A stretch of 64,000 nucleotides of DNA from G965204755 sp965243415 (GCA_965243415.1 OZ251549.1:3410001-3474000), one strand, 5' to 3'. Positions 27,337 to 39,158 are shown, counted from the first letter of the stretch. Numbers and translations are program-made. Notes: a model not told the origin generated them from the letters alone.

Positions 27337-29250
27337 TCAGTTGTCCCCCACCACCTCGGCGTCGATGATGTCGTCCGCGGACGCCGCGCCGTTCCCCTTC
27401 CCGCGCTTGCCCGAGGCGCCCGGAGGCGGCGGGGGCGGCGGGCCCTTGCTCTGGGCGGTCTGCTGGTAGAGCAACTCCGTCATCCGGTGACTCGCCTTCT
27501 CGACCCCGTCCCGGGCTTCGCGGATCCGGTCCATGTCGCCCTCGGCGAGGGCCGCCCGCGCCGCGGCGATGGCCTTCTCCACGGCGACCGCGTCCTCCCC
27601 GATCTTGTCGCGGTTCTCGGCGAGATTCTTCTCCGTGCTGTGGACCAGCGCGTCCACTTCGTTGCGGAACTCCACTTCCTCGCGGCGTTTCCGGTCGGCC
27701 TCCTCGTTGGCGGCGGCCTCCTCCTTCATGGTCTCGATCTCCTCCTTGCCGAGACCGCTCGAGGCGGTGATGGTGATCGCCTGTTCCTTCCCGGTGGCCC
27801 GGTCCTTGGCCGACACGTTCACGATGCCGTTCGCGTCGATGTCGAAGGACACCTCGACCTGCGGCAGACCCCGGGGCGCCGGCGGGATCCCGACCAGGTT
27901 GAACTTGCCGAGCGTCCGGTTGTCCGAGGCCATGGAGCGTTCGCCCTGGAGCACATGGACTTCGACCTGGGTCTGGTTGTCGGCGGCGGTGGAGAAGACA
28001 TCGCTCGCCCGGTGCGGGATGGTCGTGTTCCGCTCGATGAGCCGGGTGAACACCCCGCCGAGGGTCTCGATCCCGAGGGAGAGCGGGGTCACATCGAGCA
28101 GGAGCAGGTCCTTCACCTCGCCGCTGAGCACGCCGGCCTGGATGGCGGCGCCGAGGGCCACCACTTCGTCCGGGTTGACCCCCTGGTGCGGATCCTTCCC
28201 GAAGATCCCCCGGGCGATCTCCTGGACCTTCGGGATGCGCGTGGTGCCGCCCACCAGGACCACCTCGTCCACCCGGCCGTCGGCGAGGCCGGCGTCCTCG
28301 AGCGCCTGCCGGCAGGGCTTCTCGGTGCGCTCGAGGAGCGGCCCGATGAAGGACTCCAGTTTGGCCCGGGAGAGCGTCAGCGCCAGGTGCTTCGGCCCGG
28401 AGGCGTCGGCGGTGATGAAGGGCAGGTTGATCTCGGTCTCGAGGGTGGTCGAGAGTTCGATCTTGGCCTTCTCGGCGGCGTCCTTGAGCCGCTGCCGGGC
28501 CATGGGGTCGGCCGCGAGGTCGATCCCGTCCGACTTCCGGAACTCCGCGACGATCCAGTCCATCACTTCCTGGTCGAGGTCGTCGCCGCCGAGCTGGGTG
28601 TCGCCGTTCGTCGAGCGGACTTCGACGACTCCCTCCCCGACTTCGAGGATCGAGATGTCGAAGGTGCCGCCGCCGAAGTCGTACACCGCGATCTTCTCGC
28701 TCTTCTTCTTCTCGAGACCGTAGGCGAGCGCGGCGGCGGTGGGTTCGTTCACGATCCGCACCACCTCGAGCCCGGCGATCTCCCCGGCGTCCTTCGTGGC
28801 CTGCCGCTGCGAGTCGTTGAAGTAGGCCGGAACGGTGATCACCGCGCGGCCCACCGTCTCGCCCAGATAGGTCTCGGCGGAGGCCTTCATCTTCTGCAGC
28901 ACCATCGCCGAGACCTCCGGGGGGGTGTACTGCTTCCCGCCGAGCGCGACCTCGATCCCGCCGTCGCTCTTCCGCGCCACCTCGTAGGACACCAGGTCCC
29001 GCTCGTCGGCGGCTTCGTCGTAGCGCCGCCCCATGAACCGCTTGATCGAAGAGACGGTGTTCCCCGGATTCGTGATCGCCTGCCGCTTCGCGACCTCGCC
29101 GACCAGCCGCTCGTTCGTCTTGGACACTCCCACCACCGAAGCGGTGGTGCGGCCGCCTTCGGCGTTGGGGACGATGACCGGCTGGTCGCCTTCCATCACG
29201 GCCACGACGGAGTTCGTCGTGCCCAGATCGATGCCGATGATCTTGCTCAT
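27337..29250 (-). CDS. dnaK: DnaK, Hsp70 chaperone
   Basis: This is a full-length 637-residue Hsp70. The N-terminal ATPase starts IIGIDLGTTNSVVAVMEG, and the phosphate motif VYDFGGGTFDISILEVG and VLVGGTTRIPKVQE are intact. The substrate domain contains LLLDVTPLSLGIETLGG, and the C-terminus ends DDIIDAEVVGDN, a variant of the usual EEVD-like bacterial tail. It folds proteins in the cytoplasm with DnaJ and GrpE; grpE is not in the window. It leads the dnaK-dnaJ-hspR-dnaC-like operon. Confidence 0.95.
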   Translation of the reverse strand: MSKIIGIDLGTTNSVVAVMEGDQPVIVPNAEGGRTTASVVGVSKTNERLVGEVAKRQAITNPGNTVSSIKRFMGRRYDEAADERDLVSYEVARKSDGGIEVALGGKQYTPPEVSAMVLQKMKASAETYLGETVGRAVITVPAYFNDSQRQATKDAGEIAGLEVVRIVNEPTAAALAYGLEKKKSEKIAVYDFGGGTFDISILEVGEGVVEVRSTNGDTQLGGDDLDQEVMDWIVAEFRKSDGIDLAADPMARQRLKDAAEKAKIELSTTLETEINLPFITADASGPKHLALTLSRAKLESFIGPLLERTEKPCRQALEDAGLADGRVDEVVLVGGTTRIPKVQEIARGIFGKDPHQGVNPDEVVALGAAIQAGVLSGEVKDLLLLDVTPLSLGIETLGGVFTRLIERNTTIPHRASDVFSTAADNQTQVEVHVLQGERSMASDNRTLGKFNLVGIPPAPRGLPQVEVSFDIDANGIVNVSAKDRATGKEQAITITASSGLGKEEIETMKEEAAANEEADRKRREEVEFRNEVDALVHSTEKNLAENRDKIGEDAVAVEKAIAAARAALAEGDMDRIREARDGVEKASHRMTELLYQQTAQSKGPPPPPPPGASGKRGKGNGAASADDIIDAEVVGDN

Positions 29251-29358
29251 GCGTTCAGTGCTGTCTCCGGGAGAGGGGGGTCAGGGCGGCGGGACCCGCC
29301 GGGGGGAAGCGGATCGCCCTCGCTGCGGCGACCCCCGATCGGGCCTTAGTTGGACGGG

Positions 29359-29387
29359 ATTATAAGATATGAGTGATGTTGTGTCAA
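29359..29387 (-). promoter_or_regulatory. Consensus sigma-70 promoter of the dnaK operon
   Basis: On the minus strand TTGACA (29387-29382) is followed after exactly 17 bases by TATAAT (29364-29359), a perfect match to both consensus hexamers. This is striking in such a GC-rich genome. Transcription should begin near 29352 and give a leader of about 100 bases. No CIRCE element and no perfect HAIR repeat was seen within or around it. Confidence 0.9.
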
Positions 29388-29565
29388 AGATGCGACGGGG
29401 CCGGATCTGGGAGCAGGCGGGCCCGCGGGCCGGGCTCCCGGCGCCCGGGAGGAGGTCCCCCGGGGAGGCGTGCCGAGGCCCCCGGACCTGGCTCGGCATC
29501 CGCGTCGTTCGCCGACCGCCGGGGTCACGCCTTCCTCCCGGCCGGCGAACGCCGGGCGCCGGGGG
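29388..29565. other. Upstream region of the dnaK promoter
   Basis: With 29251-29358 this makes 315 bases without a gene. Apart from the dnaK promoter nothing recognisable is present. The region lies between the divergently read dnaK promoter and the end of the thioredoxin-like gene, both on the minus strand. Confidence 0.4.
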
Positions 29566-30468
29566 TCAGGGCAGGAGTTCGCGGATCGCCGGTTCCAGGA
29601 CCTCGCGCGACTGGAAGTTCACGAAGTGGCGGACGATCGTCCCGTCGCGCCGCGCGAGGAACAGGGTCGGGAAGATGTTCACATTGCCGAGCGCGCCGCG
29701 AGATTCCGCGGTGAGGTGCAGGTTCTCGAAGGCCACCCCGCCCTTCTCCAGGCGCTCCCGCCGATCCGCGTCGGTGTACGGCAACTTGAGTACCCGGTCC
29801 GCGTTCAGTCCGATGATCGTGAGCCCCTCGTCCCCGAGGTCCTCGTGGAGTCCCTGCAGCACCGGGGCGATCTGCACGCAGGGCGGACAGTCCGTGAACC
29901 AGACATAGACCAGCGTGGCGTCGTCCATCAGCGGCGCCACCGTCGCCTCCCCGCCGGAGAGCCTCTCGCCGGCGATGGCGGGAAGATCCCGTCCCTCCCA
30001 GCCGGTGAGGCTGCGGCTCACCACCCGGGCGAAGCGGTCGTCGGCCATCACCAGGTCGCGGTCGATGGCCACCAGCGTCCCGTCGTCGCCCCGGCTCAGG
30101 AACTTCGGCACCCGCGGGTCGGCCTCCATGATCCGGAGCACGATGTCGGCGGCTTCGTCCCCGTACAGCGAGAACTGGTCGGAGATCTCGGTGAGGGTCG
30201 GCAGGCGCCCCTCCCGGCCTTCGAATTCGAGGAGGAACAGCGGCGCCCGGAAGAACACATCGTTCAGCCGGTCGAGCGCCCGGCGCTCGTCGTCCGCGGT
30301 GAAACGCTCCACCAGCGCCGACAGGAGGAGCCGTTCCCCGGGCTGCAGGATCTCGGCGACATGCTCCAGGATGCGCCGTTCGGCGTCCTGGCCCCGGGTC
30401 GGCGCCGGGGCGGCGGAGGCGGCGGAGGCAGAGAGAACGGCGGCGAGGAAGAGGGGAAGACTGCGCAT
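29566..30468 (-). CDS. Secreted thioredoxin-like (TlpA-type) protein
   Basis: The protein has 300 residues with a signal peptide (LFLAAVLSASAASA). Residues 25-160 form an uncharacterised helical region; the C-terminal half is a thioredoxin fold with the redox motif FTDCPPCVQIAPVL and the cis-proline loop VNIFPTLFLARRDG. Exported CxxC proteins of this type reduce or isomerise disulfides, often for cytochrome maturation. It reads away from the SLH lipoprotein with an 87-base shared upstream region. The partner is unknown. Confidence 0.8.
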   Translation of the reverse strand: MRSLPLFLAAVLSASAASAAPAPTRGQDAERRILEHVAEILQPGERLLLSALVERFTADDERRALDRLNDVFFRAPLFLLEFEGREGRLPTLTEISDQFSLYGDEAADIVLRIMEADPRVPKFLSRGDDGTLVAIDRDLVMADDRFARVVSRSLTGWEGRDLPAIAGERLSGGEATVAPLMDDATLVYVWFTDCPPCVQIAPVLQGLHEDLGDEGLTIIGLNADRVLKLPYTDADRRERLEKGGVAFENLHLTAESRGALGNVNIFPTLFLARRDGTIVRHFVNFQSREVLEPAIRELLP

Positions 30469-30542
30469 GGCGCCGGATTCTAGGAGCGGCCCGGCCCTTC
30501 CGCCACTTCCGCCGGCAGAAGGCCGCCGGGCGCGGGCGGGCG

Positions 30543-30548
30543 TAGAAT
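30543..30548 (+). promoter_or_regulatory. -10 hexamer placed for leaderless start of SLH lipoprotein
   Basis: TAGAAT ends seven bases before the GTG start codon at 30556, so transcription would begin at or one base before the start codon. No ribosome binding site lies between them. No -35 was recognised. Confidence 0.45.
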
Positions 30549-30555
30549 CGCCGCC

Positions 30556-32031
30556 GTGCCGAGCGGCCGGACTTCCTTCCCCGACGCCGGCCTGCGAGGC
30601 GCCGGTCCTCGATCCGCCGGTCGCACTCTCCCCCGTGCGGCCGGCCCCGGGGGGCCGCTGGCCGCGGCGCTGTGGCTCGCCGCGGCCGGGTGCGCCGGCC
30701 GGGGCGTGCCGGACATTCCGGTGGCGCCGCTCGACGGTTGGGCCTACGCCGCCGCCCGCGTCCCGACGCCCGGCCCGGCCCTGCCGCCGGCCGCGGAGCA
30801 GGACCTCGACGAGGCGTGGCTCCTGGTTCGGGACGGTCGCCTGGGCGAGGCGCACCTGCTCCTCGAACCCCTGCTCGCGACCGCCGGGTCGGACCCGGGA
30901 GTCCTCGCCGCCGCCGGGTACGCGGCACTCCGCGGCGGCCGGCCCCGCGCCGCCGGGGAACACTTCGACGGGGCGCTCGCCGCGGCGCCCGACAGCGCCT
31001 TCGCCGCGCTCGGGGGCTACCTGGCGGCGGTCGCCGCGGGCGACCCGGACCGCGCCTTCGACCGCCTGCGCCGGCTGGGCGAGATCGAGCCGGGGGCGCC
31101 GGCGGCCCGGGAGCGACTCCCGGCGCTGACCCTGGAAACGGCGGAGCGGCGCCTGGCCGCCGCCCGCGGCCTGGCCCGGGAGGACGCGGCGAACCCGGCG
31201 GTCGCCGCGGCCTATCTCGCCGCGCTGGAAGTCGTTCCGGAGTCCGACGACCTGCGCATGGAAGCGGCGGAAGCGGCCGTCGCCGCCGGCGCCCGGGACA
31301 CCGGGGTGGATCTCTACGAAGCGGTCACCCTCAGTCGCAGCGCCCCCGAGCGGCAGGTGGCCGCCGCCGGCCTCGCCGCCGCCGAACTGCTCGCCGCGAG
31401 CGGCCGGCTGCGGGAGAGCCGCGCCCTCTTCGACCGGGTCCGCTCGCTCGGGGAGGTGACCCGGGACAGCGGCCTGGCGCGACGGGCCGCCGCTCTGGAA
31501 CCCCGGCTGCGGACCGCCGACCTGCCGGCGGAGTACGCCCGCATCCGGGAAGCGGAGCGGGTGACCCGGGCGCAACTGGCGGCGCTCCTGGCCGCCGAAC
31601 TCGGCGAACCGCCGGCCCCCGGCGACCGGAACCGGGAGCCGGCGCCGTTCATCGCGATCGACCTGGAGCGGACCTGGGCCGCCGACCTGATCCGCCGGGC
31701 GGTGGGCGCCGGGTACCTGACGGTCTTCCCCGACCACACCTTCAAGCCGCGGGCGTTCGTGAACCGGGCCGCCCTGGCCGACGCCCTGGCCGCGGCGCTC
31801 GCCGCCCACGACGAACCCTCCCTCCGGGAAGCCCGGGACGCCGCCGCCGACCGCCGGTTCGGGGACCTGCCCGAAATGCATCGGAGCCGGGAGGCGGCGG
31901 CGGTGGCGGTGGAACTCGGCCTGCTCCGCGTCAGCGGCGACCGGTTCCGGCCGCGGGACTTCGCTTCCGGCGCGGAGGCGGCGCGGGCCGTGAACGGCCT
32001 CCGGGCCCTGCTGGAGCCGGCCGGCGGCTGA
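30556..32031 (+). CDS. Lipoprotein with TPR region and C-terminal SLH-like domain
   Basis: This 491-residue protein starts at a GTG right after a -10 hexamer. A signal peptide ends in a lipobox (LWLAAAGCAG). The middle is helical with TPR-like periodicity (LLEPLLATAGSDPGVLAAAGYAAL). The last 130 residues contain an S-layer-homology-like unit (WAADLIRRAVGAGYLTVFPDHTFKPRAFVNRA) split here into its two parts: the WAADLIRRAV helix and the PDHTFKPRAFVNRA loop, with a weaker second unit near GDRFRPRDF. SLH domains bind peptidoglycan or its secondary polymers, so the protein may link the outer membrane to the cell wall. Confidence 0.7.
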   Translation: MPSGRTSFPDAGLRGAGPRSAGRTLPRAAGPGGPLAAALWLAAAGCAGRGVPDIPVAPLDGWAYAAARVPTPGPALPPAAEQDLDEAWLLVRDGRLGEAHLLLEPLLATAGSDPGVLAAAGYAALRGGRPRAAGEHFDGALAAAPDSAFAALGGYLAAVAAGDPDRAFDRLRRLGEIEPGAPAARERLPALTLETAERRLAAARGLAREDAANPAVAAAYLAALEVVPESDDLRMEAAEAAVAAGARDTGVDLYEAVTLSRSAPERQVAAAGLAAAELLAASGRLRESRALFDRVRSLGEVTRDSGLARRAAALEPRLRTADLPAEYARIREAERVTRAQLAALLAAELGEPPAPGDRNREPAPFIAIDLERTWAADLIRRAVGAGYLTVFPDHTFKPRAFVNRAALADALAAALAAHDEPSLREARDAAADRRFGDLPEMHRSREAAAVAVELGLLRVSGDRFRPRDFASGAEAARAVNGLRALLEPAGG

Positions 32032-32062
32032 CGGTCGGCGGCGGAAGGTCGGGGAGCGCCGG

Positions 32063-33247
32063 TCAGATCCGGACCGAGACATAGTCCCGGCCCTCGCGCA
32101 TCAACCGGCAGAAGGCCGCTTCGTCGTCCGCGCGGACGATGTCGGCGAGCCGGTTCACGGCCCCGGCGAGACTGCGCAGCGCCCGGTCGCCGTGGGCGTT
32201 CGCGCGCTGGATCTCGAAGTAGAGGCGGGGGTTCTCCCGGGCGACCGCCGCCGCCACCGCCATCTGCCGGTCGAAGGTGACGCTGGAGAGGCGCGCCAGG
32301 CGGGGCGCCTGTTCGCCGCTCTCCCGCACCGCGGTCAGGAAGGCCAGGTTCAGGGCGTGGGAGAGCCCGAGGACATAGGCGATGAGCGGGTCGTGTTCCC
32401 CGAGCGGCAGGCGCAGGATCTCGGCCATCGTCCCGGAGAACAACTCCGCGGCGGCGTCGGCGGCCCCGGCGGGGCCGACCTCCATCACCAGCACATGCCG
32501 GCGGTGGAGCACCCCGACCTCGGGACCGAACATCGGGTGTACGGAGGCGACTTCGAGCCCGCGGCGCGCCATCTCCCGGAGCCCGGGAACGAGCGGCCCC
32601 TTCACCGAGCCGATGTCGAAGACCAGGCCCCGCCGCCCCGCCGCGGCCAACCGCGGGAGGAGCGCGGCGGTCACCGACAGCGGCGTCGCGAGGACGGTGA
32701 CCTCGAACGCGTCCGGGGCCTCCGACCAGTCGCGGAACACGGCGCCGCTCCCGTTCCCCGCCGCTGCACCGCTCGGGTTCCCGCCCGGACCGCCGCTCGG
32801 GTTCCCCGCCCCGTTCCCGGTCGGCCCCCCGTTCGTGGTCGCCGCCGGGTCGGCCACCGCCACCCGGAACCCCTGCTCGCCCAGGAAACGCGCGAACCAT
32901 CGCCCCATGAGCCCGGCACCCCCGACGATCAGCGCCCGCCGCCCCTCCCCCTGCCGCCGGGCGCGGAGCCGCACCCCCTCCTGGCGCGCCAGCGCCGACT
33001 GCATGATGAGGCGCAGGATGTCCACCGCGAGCCCCTCCGGGAGGTTCCGCGCGCGGGCGCCGGAACGGGCGCGCTCCACCACCCGCTCTTCCTGGGCCGG
33101 GTCGTGGATCGGCGCCTTCGCGGACTCCTTCAGCCGGCCGATGGCGCCGGTGATCTCCTCCCGCCGCGCCCAGGCGTCGAGGATCTCCCCGTCCACCCGC
33201 GCCAGTTCCGCCCGCAGGCGGGCGAGTTCCTTCGGATCCGCGGCCAC
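32063..33247 (-). CDS. tyrA: Bifunctional chorismate mutase / prephenate dehydrogenase
   Basis: Residues 1-95 are an AroQ-type chorismate mutase (LRAELARVDGEILDAWARR). From about residue 105 comes a Rossmann domain (ALIVGGAGLMGRWFARFLGEQG) and the prephenate dehydrogenase core, with VFDIGSVKGPL and SVHPMFGPEVG. It makes 4-hydroxyphenylpyruvate for tyrosine. A run of Gly/Asn/Pro/Ser near residues 137-160 is a low-complexity insertion in the nucleotide domain. The GTG at 33247 lies nine bases after a TACCCT hexamer, suggesting a leaderless message. The gene is separate from the trp-aro operon, which supplies chorismate. Confidence 0.9.
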   Translation of the reverse strand: MAADPKELARLRAELARVDGEILDAWARREEITGAIGRLKESAKAPIHDPAQEERVVERARSGARARNLPEGLAVDILRLIMQSALARQEGVRLRARRQGEGRRALIVGGAGLMGRWFARFLGEQGFRVAVADPAATTNGGPTGNGAGNPSGGPGGNPSGAAAGNGSGAVFRDWSEAPDAFEVTVLATPLSVTAALLPRLAAAGRRGLVFDIGSVKGPLVPGLREMARRGLEVASVHPMFGPEVGVLHRRHVLVMEVGPAGAADAAAELFSGTMAEILRLPLGEHDPLIAYVLGLSHALNLAFLTAVRESGEQAPRLARLSSVTFDRQMAVAAAVARENPRLYFEIQRANAHGDRALRSLAGAVNRLADIVRADDEAAFCRLMREGRDYVSVRI

Positions 33248-33400
33248 CGGGACGGCAGGGTAGCAAGCGGCGCGCGCCGCGAGGGTCGGGGAAACGGCGG
33301 AACCGCCCGCCGGGACGGAGACCGCGCCCGGCGGGGGCCTGCCGACGGGTACTCCGGGCCGGATCCCGCTCCCGGGCCCGGAGACCGTCTGCCTACGAGG

Positions 33401-35956
33401 TCAGTTCGGGGTGCAGGTGATAAACCGGTTGCGGTTCGTCCGGTCGGTATCGAAAGCGGTGGGGCCGCCGCGCCGCCGGTCGCCGTCGGCGTCCCAGACG
33501 CAGGTGACCGAGACTTCCGCCGTGAAGGTGCAGTCGTCGGTGTCCCGGATGCGCGTGAAGGTGGCGCTGAGGTCGAAGTCGCGCTCGGCGTCACAGCCGG
33601 TCCCCCCGTCGGCGTCCGTGCAGCGGAGCCCCGGATCCTCGTCCACGGCGTAGTTCTCCGGCACGCCGTCGCTTCCGGGATTTCCGTCCGCCCCCACCAG
33701 GTCGATCTTCCCGAAGTCGCCGTACTTCGGATCGCTGTCTTGGTCGAACATCTCCAGGCTCATGATCGGGCGCCAGTCGGTGACGCCGGCCACCTGTTCC
33801 CGAGCGTGGGCGAACGAATACATGCGATAGAGATCCCGGTCGGGCAGGGTGCCGTCCAGCCCCATGTTCGAGCCCCGGACTCCCGGACGAGCGTCGGCCA
33901 GCCACAGGTGGACATGCCGACTTCCCGCGGGGCGGTATTCGTCCCCCGAATTCTGCTCCCCGGCGGTTACCGGGTCTTCGTGGCGGACCACGATATCGGT
34001 CAGTCTCCCGTCCGTGTTGTCGGTTCCGCTGAGGCGGTACTCCACCCGGAACGGCCCGTCGGCGGCGATCCCTTCACCCCAGAAGGCCTCCGCCTCCGCG
34101 CGGAAGTCGGCGCAGAGATCCAACTGGTCGGTTACCTGGAAGGTGCGGCGCTCGCACCTCAGATCCACGAACGGGTCGTCGTCGCCCCATTCGACCTCGC
34201 TGCCGGCCCAGGAGACGCCGACCAGCGGGTCCACATGCAACCGGTAACCGCTGAGATGGTCGACCACCGGAACCTCGACTTCCTGGTTCGCCGGCACTCC
34301 CCCCGCACCGTACACCGTGTCCGTACCGAGGAGGAAACACCACGGCGGCCGCTCGAGCCCGGGATGATCGCCGCGGTGCGCGCCCCGACTCCGCGCGACG
34401 GACTCGTACGAGGCCCAGTCGCTGGTGGCATGGATGCCGGTGCGGGCCCAGCACTCGACGGAATCCGCTGCAGTGGCGCCGAAGCCGTTGCGGATCGGCC
34501 ACGGCGGGCTGGCGGTTTCCCATTGCTGGTCGCGATTCCGGACCAGTCCGAACTTGTTGACCCGGCTCGGGGAATCCTCCGGCGCGCCCCGCATCTCGAG
34601 CGCCAGGGGCGTCGAGGTGACCGTGAGGGGGGCGCCCGGCACCACCATCGTGCCCGTCTCCGTGGCCAGGGAGATCGTCGTGAACTCGTGGGTCAACTTC
34701 GCCGGGTGACTCAGCGTGTAGGCCCAGCCGACATCGACGCCGTTGGTGAGGTTGCCGAGGCGCCGGTTGTCCGCGAGTCCCTTGTGCAGGACGAAGTCGA
34801 CCTCGAACGCCTCGCAGACCGCCTCGTTGGTGAACTCCGGCGCCGCCGGCGGTTCCGCCGCGGCCTCGCTGCAGCGGAACGGCCCGCAGGTGATGAACCT
34901 CGCGTCGCCGGTCGGCGTCGCCTCCTGCCCGGCCCCGCCGGTGACCTTCCGGAACTCGAAAACGGCACCCTCGTCCACGGCCGTTCGCTGCAGCAGGTTC
35001 CAGTCCGTATAGACGAACGGCGTCAGCGATTCCCCGGGCTCCACCGTCACCCCGGCCGCCCCCTCGACGAACAGCGCCCGGATCCGCGCCCGGTGCGACG
35101 AGGACACCAGCATCCGCGGATTCACTCTCGCCATTGCCTTATCCGGGTCGGTTCCGTCGTCCGGACACAGCGCCTGCCCCTCGCAGTCCCGGTCGGCCCC
35201 CTCCTCCGGAGGCCGCATCCCCACCACGAAGGGCCGCGGCGCCGCGTCGCTCTTCCCGAACACTGCCTCGCTCCACTCGCTCACGATCGGCGACTCCACG
35301 GTCCCGGCCACGGCCCGCACCCGGAGGACCATCTCCGTCTCCGGTTCCGCAGTGACCCGAAACATCGTTTCCGTGACGATCTCGGGCGAGGCCGCGTCGA
35401 GCCCCTCCTCGGTCGCCGCCACCCGCAACTCGTAGCGCAGCGCCTCCGCCACCGGTTCCCAACTCCACTCGATGAAGTCCGACCCGCTCCCCGACACCTC
35501 GGGACTCGGCGCCCCGAGGACGAGCGGCGCCGCCCGGCTGGTACCCATGGCCGTCTCGCTCCAGTCGCCCTGCCGGTCGCCCTCGCGCGCCCGCACCCGC
35601 GCCCAGCCCGTGGTCTCCGGGGCCGCCTCGAACCGATGCGTCGTCGTGGAGACCCTCGCGGTGGCGACGGCAGAGAAGTCACCCTCCTTCAGGCTCAGTT
35701 GGATCTCGTAGCCGGTGGCCCCTGCCACGGCGTCCCAGCCGAACTCCAGGAAATCGGGGCCCGTCGCCGTCACCTTCAGCCCGCCGGGAATGCCCACCGG
35801 GTCCGGGGCCGCCGGCGCGGCCGGCGAAGGAGCCGGGGTCGTGGGGGACGCATCGTCGTCACCGCAGCCGGTCAGCGCGAGACCGGCGCCCAGCATCGGA
35901 GAGAGTAGTAGCGAGTAGAGAGAGGAACGGCGGTGACCGTTCTTCGTCGTCGGCAT
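33401..35956 (-). CDS. Fibronectin type III-like lipoprotein, paralogue 1
   Basis: This 851-residue lipoprotein begins MPTTKNGHRRSSLYSLLLSP and has the lipobox ALTGCGDDD. Two fibronectin type III-like domains occupy about residues 50-230 (LEFGWDAVAGATGYEIQL and FIEWSWEPVAEALRYELRV). The remaining 600 residues are an uncharacterised extracellular-type region with paired cysteines (ITCGPFRCSEA), Asp-rich loops (WGDDDPFVDL, FDQDSDPKYGDFGK) that could bind calcium, and a C-terminus ending NRFITCTPN. Start: the ATG at 35956 preceded by AAGGAG 12 bases away. It is the intact member of a tandem pair; the other lies upstream at 36571. The signal-peptide codons keep a decayed trace of the AG repeat seen in its paralogue. 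Confidence 0.8.
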   Translation of the reverse strand: MPTTKNGHRRSSLYSLLLSPMLGAGLALTGCGDDDASPTTPAPSPAAPAAPDPVGIPGGLKVTATGPDFLEFGWDAVAGATGYEIQLSLKEGDFSAVATARVSTTTHRFEAAPETTGWARVRAREGDRQGDWSETAMGTSRAAPLVLGAPSPEVSGSGSDFIEWSWEPVAEALRYELRVAATEEGLDAASPEIVTETMFRVTAEPETEMVLRVRAVAGTVESPIVSEWSEAVFGKSDAAPRPFVVGMRPPEEGADRDCEGQALCPDDGTDPDKAMARVNPRMLVSSSHRARIRALFVEGAAGVTVEPGESLTPFVYTDWNLLQRTAVDEGAVFEFRKVTGGAGQEATPTGDARFITCGPFRCSEAAAEPPAAPEFTNEAVCEAFEVDFVLHKGLADNRRLGNLTNGVDVGWAYTLSHPAKLTHEFTTISLATETGTMVVPGAPLTVTSTPLALEMRGAPEDSPSRVNKFGLVRNRDQQWETASPPWPIRNGFGATAADSVECWARTGIHATSDWASYESVARSRGAHRGDHPGLERPPWCFLLGTDTVYGAGGVPANQEVEVPVVDHLSGYRLHVDPLVGVSWAGSEVEWGDDDPFVDLRCERRTFQVTDQLDLCADFRAEAEAFWGEGIAADGPFRVEYRLSGTDNTDGRLTDIVVRHEDPVTAGEQNSGDEYRPAGSRHVHLWLADARPGVRGSNMGLDGTLPDRDLYRMYSFAHAREQVAGVTDWRPIMSLEMFDQDSDPKYGDFGKIDLVGADGNPGSDGVPENYAVDEDPGLRCTDADGGTGCDAERDFDLSATFTRIRDTDDCTFTAEVSVTCVWDADGDRRRGGPTAFDTDRTNRNRFITCTPN

Positions 35957-36158
35957 CGGCGAGCGGAGCTCCTTCGCGGAGGGGCGGATCGAGGGGGAGC
36001 CCCGGTGGCGGCCCGGGGAGGGCGACGAGGCCGGGCCCGCCACCGGGAACTTCGGAGCCGTATCGTAAGGGACACGGTCGGCTCCCCGGCCTCCGGCCGG
36101 CCGGAGCGGGAACGCCGCCGGCCGACAGCGCCTCGTCCGGGAATCCTCCGGCCGCCCG
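35957..36158. repeat. Duplicated 5' flank, copy 1
   Basis: The 200 bases upstream of lipoprotein paralogue 1 match those upstream of paralogue 2 (39159-39366) almost base for base, including the ribosome binding site and the heptamer TATCGTA (TACGATA towards the gene). The duplication therefore copied the promoter region with the gene. Confidence 0.75.
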
Positions 36159-36570
36159 CGGCAGCGCACGGACGCGGCGCCGACCGGCAGGCGCCGAGGT
36201 CCCGCCGCCGCCGGCAAGCCCGCCCCCCACTGCCCGAAAACCGTGCGGTGTAGTGTGTATTCGAACTTCCATCAATTCTTTTCGATCGATCCATGATTTG
36301 CGAGACCGAATGTCGAAGTCAGGAGAGGCTCCCGGTCAACGGTTTCCGGTGAGGGGTTTCCGGCCAGGGGTTGCCGGTGAGGGGCTCGGGGAGGGCTCGC
36401 GGACCGGTTCCCGGGCGGGCCCGGGGGCCGGCCCGGTCGAGGGAGGACGCCGGGGTATCGAGGCCCGGTCAGGGGCGGCGCCGGCAGGTCCGGCCGGCGC
36501 CGGGCGGGGAATGGTCGGGGCCGGGAGCGGGGGATGCTCTCGACCCCGGGAGGTCAGCCGCCGGTCGGGT
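36159..36570. other. Spacer between the two lipoprotein paralogues
   Basis: No convincing gene. The stretch 36240-36320 is unusually AT-rich for this genome; on the minus strand it holds TTGATG, then 17 bases, then TACACC, a weak promoter candidate for paralogue 1. At 36341-36382 a 14-base unit (GGTTTCCGGTGAGG and variants) occurs three times in tandem. The rest is G-rich with no recognisable feature. Confidence 0.45.

Positions 36571-39158
<2,588 letters not shown>

Noticed and set aside
29251..29400. CIRCE element before dnaK
   Set aside because: The inverted repeat TTAGCACTC/GAGTGCTAA is absent; the HspR gene in the operon suggests a different repressor.
32192..35908. Plus-strand frame of more than 1200 codons opposite tyrA and lipoprotein 1
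   Set aside because: It spans two unrelated minus-strand genes and shows no motif; the minus-strand proteins have clear signals and domains.
35872..36294. Small gene of 140 codons upstream of lipoprotein 1
   Set aside because: It overlaps the conserved promoter flank and lipoprotein start; its sequence is Arg-rich, and the duplicated copy does not keep the frame.
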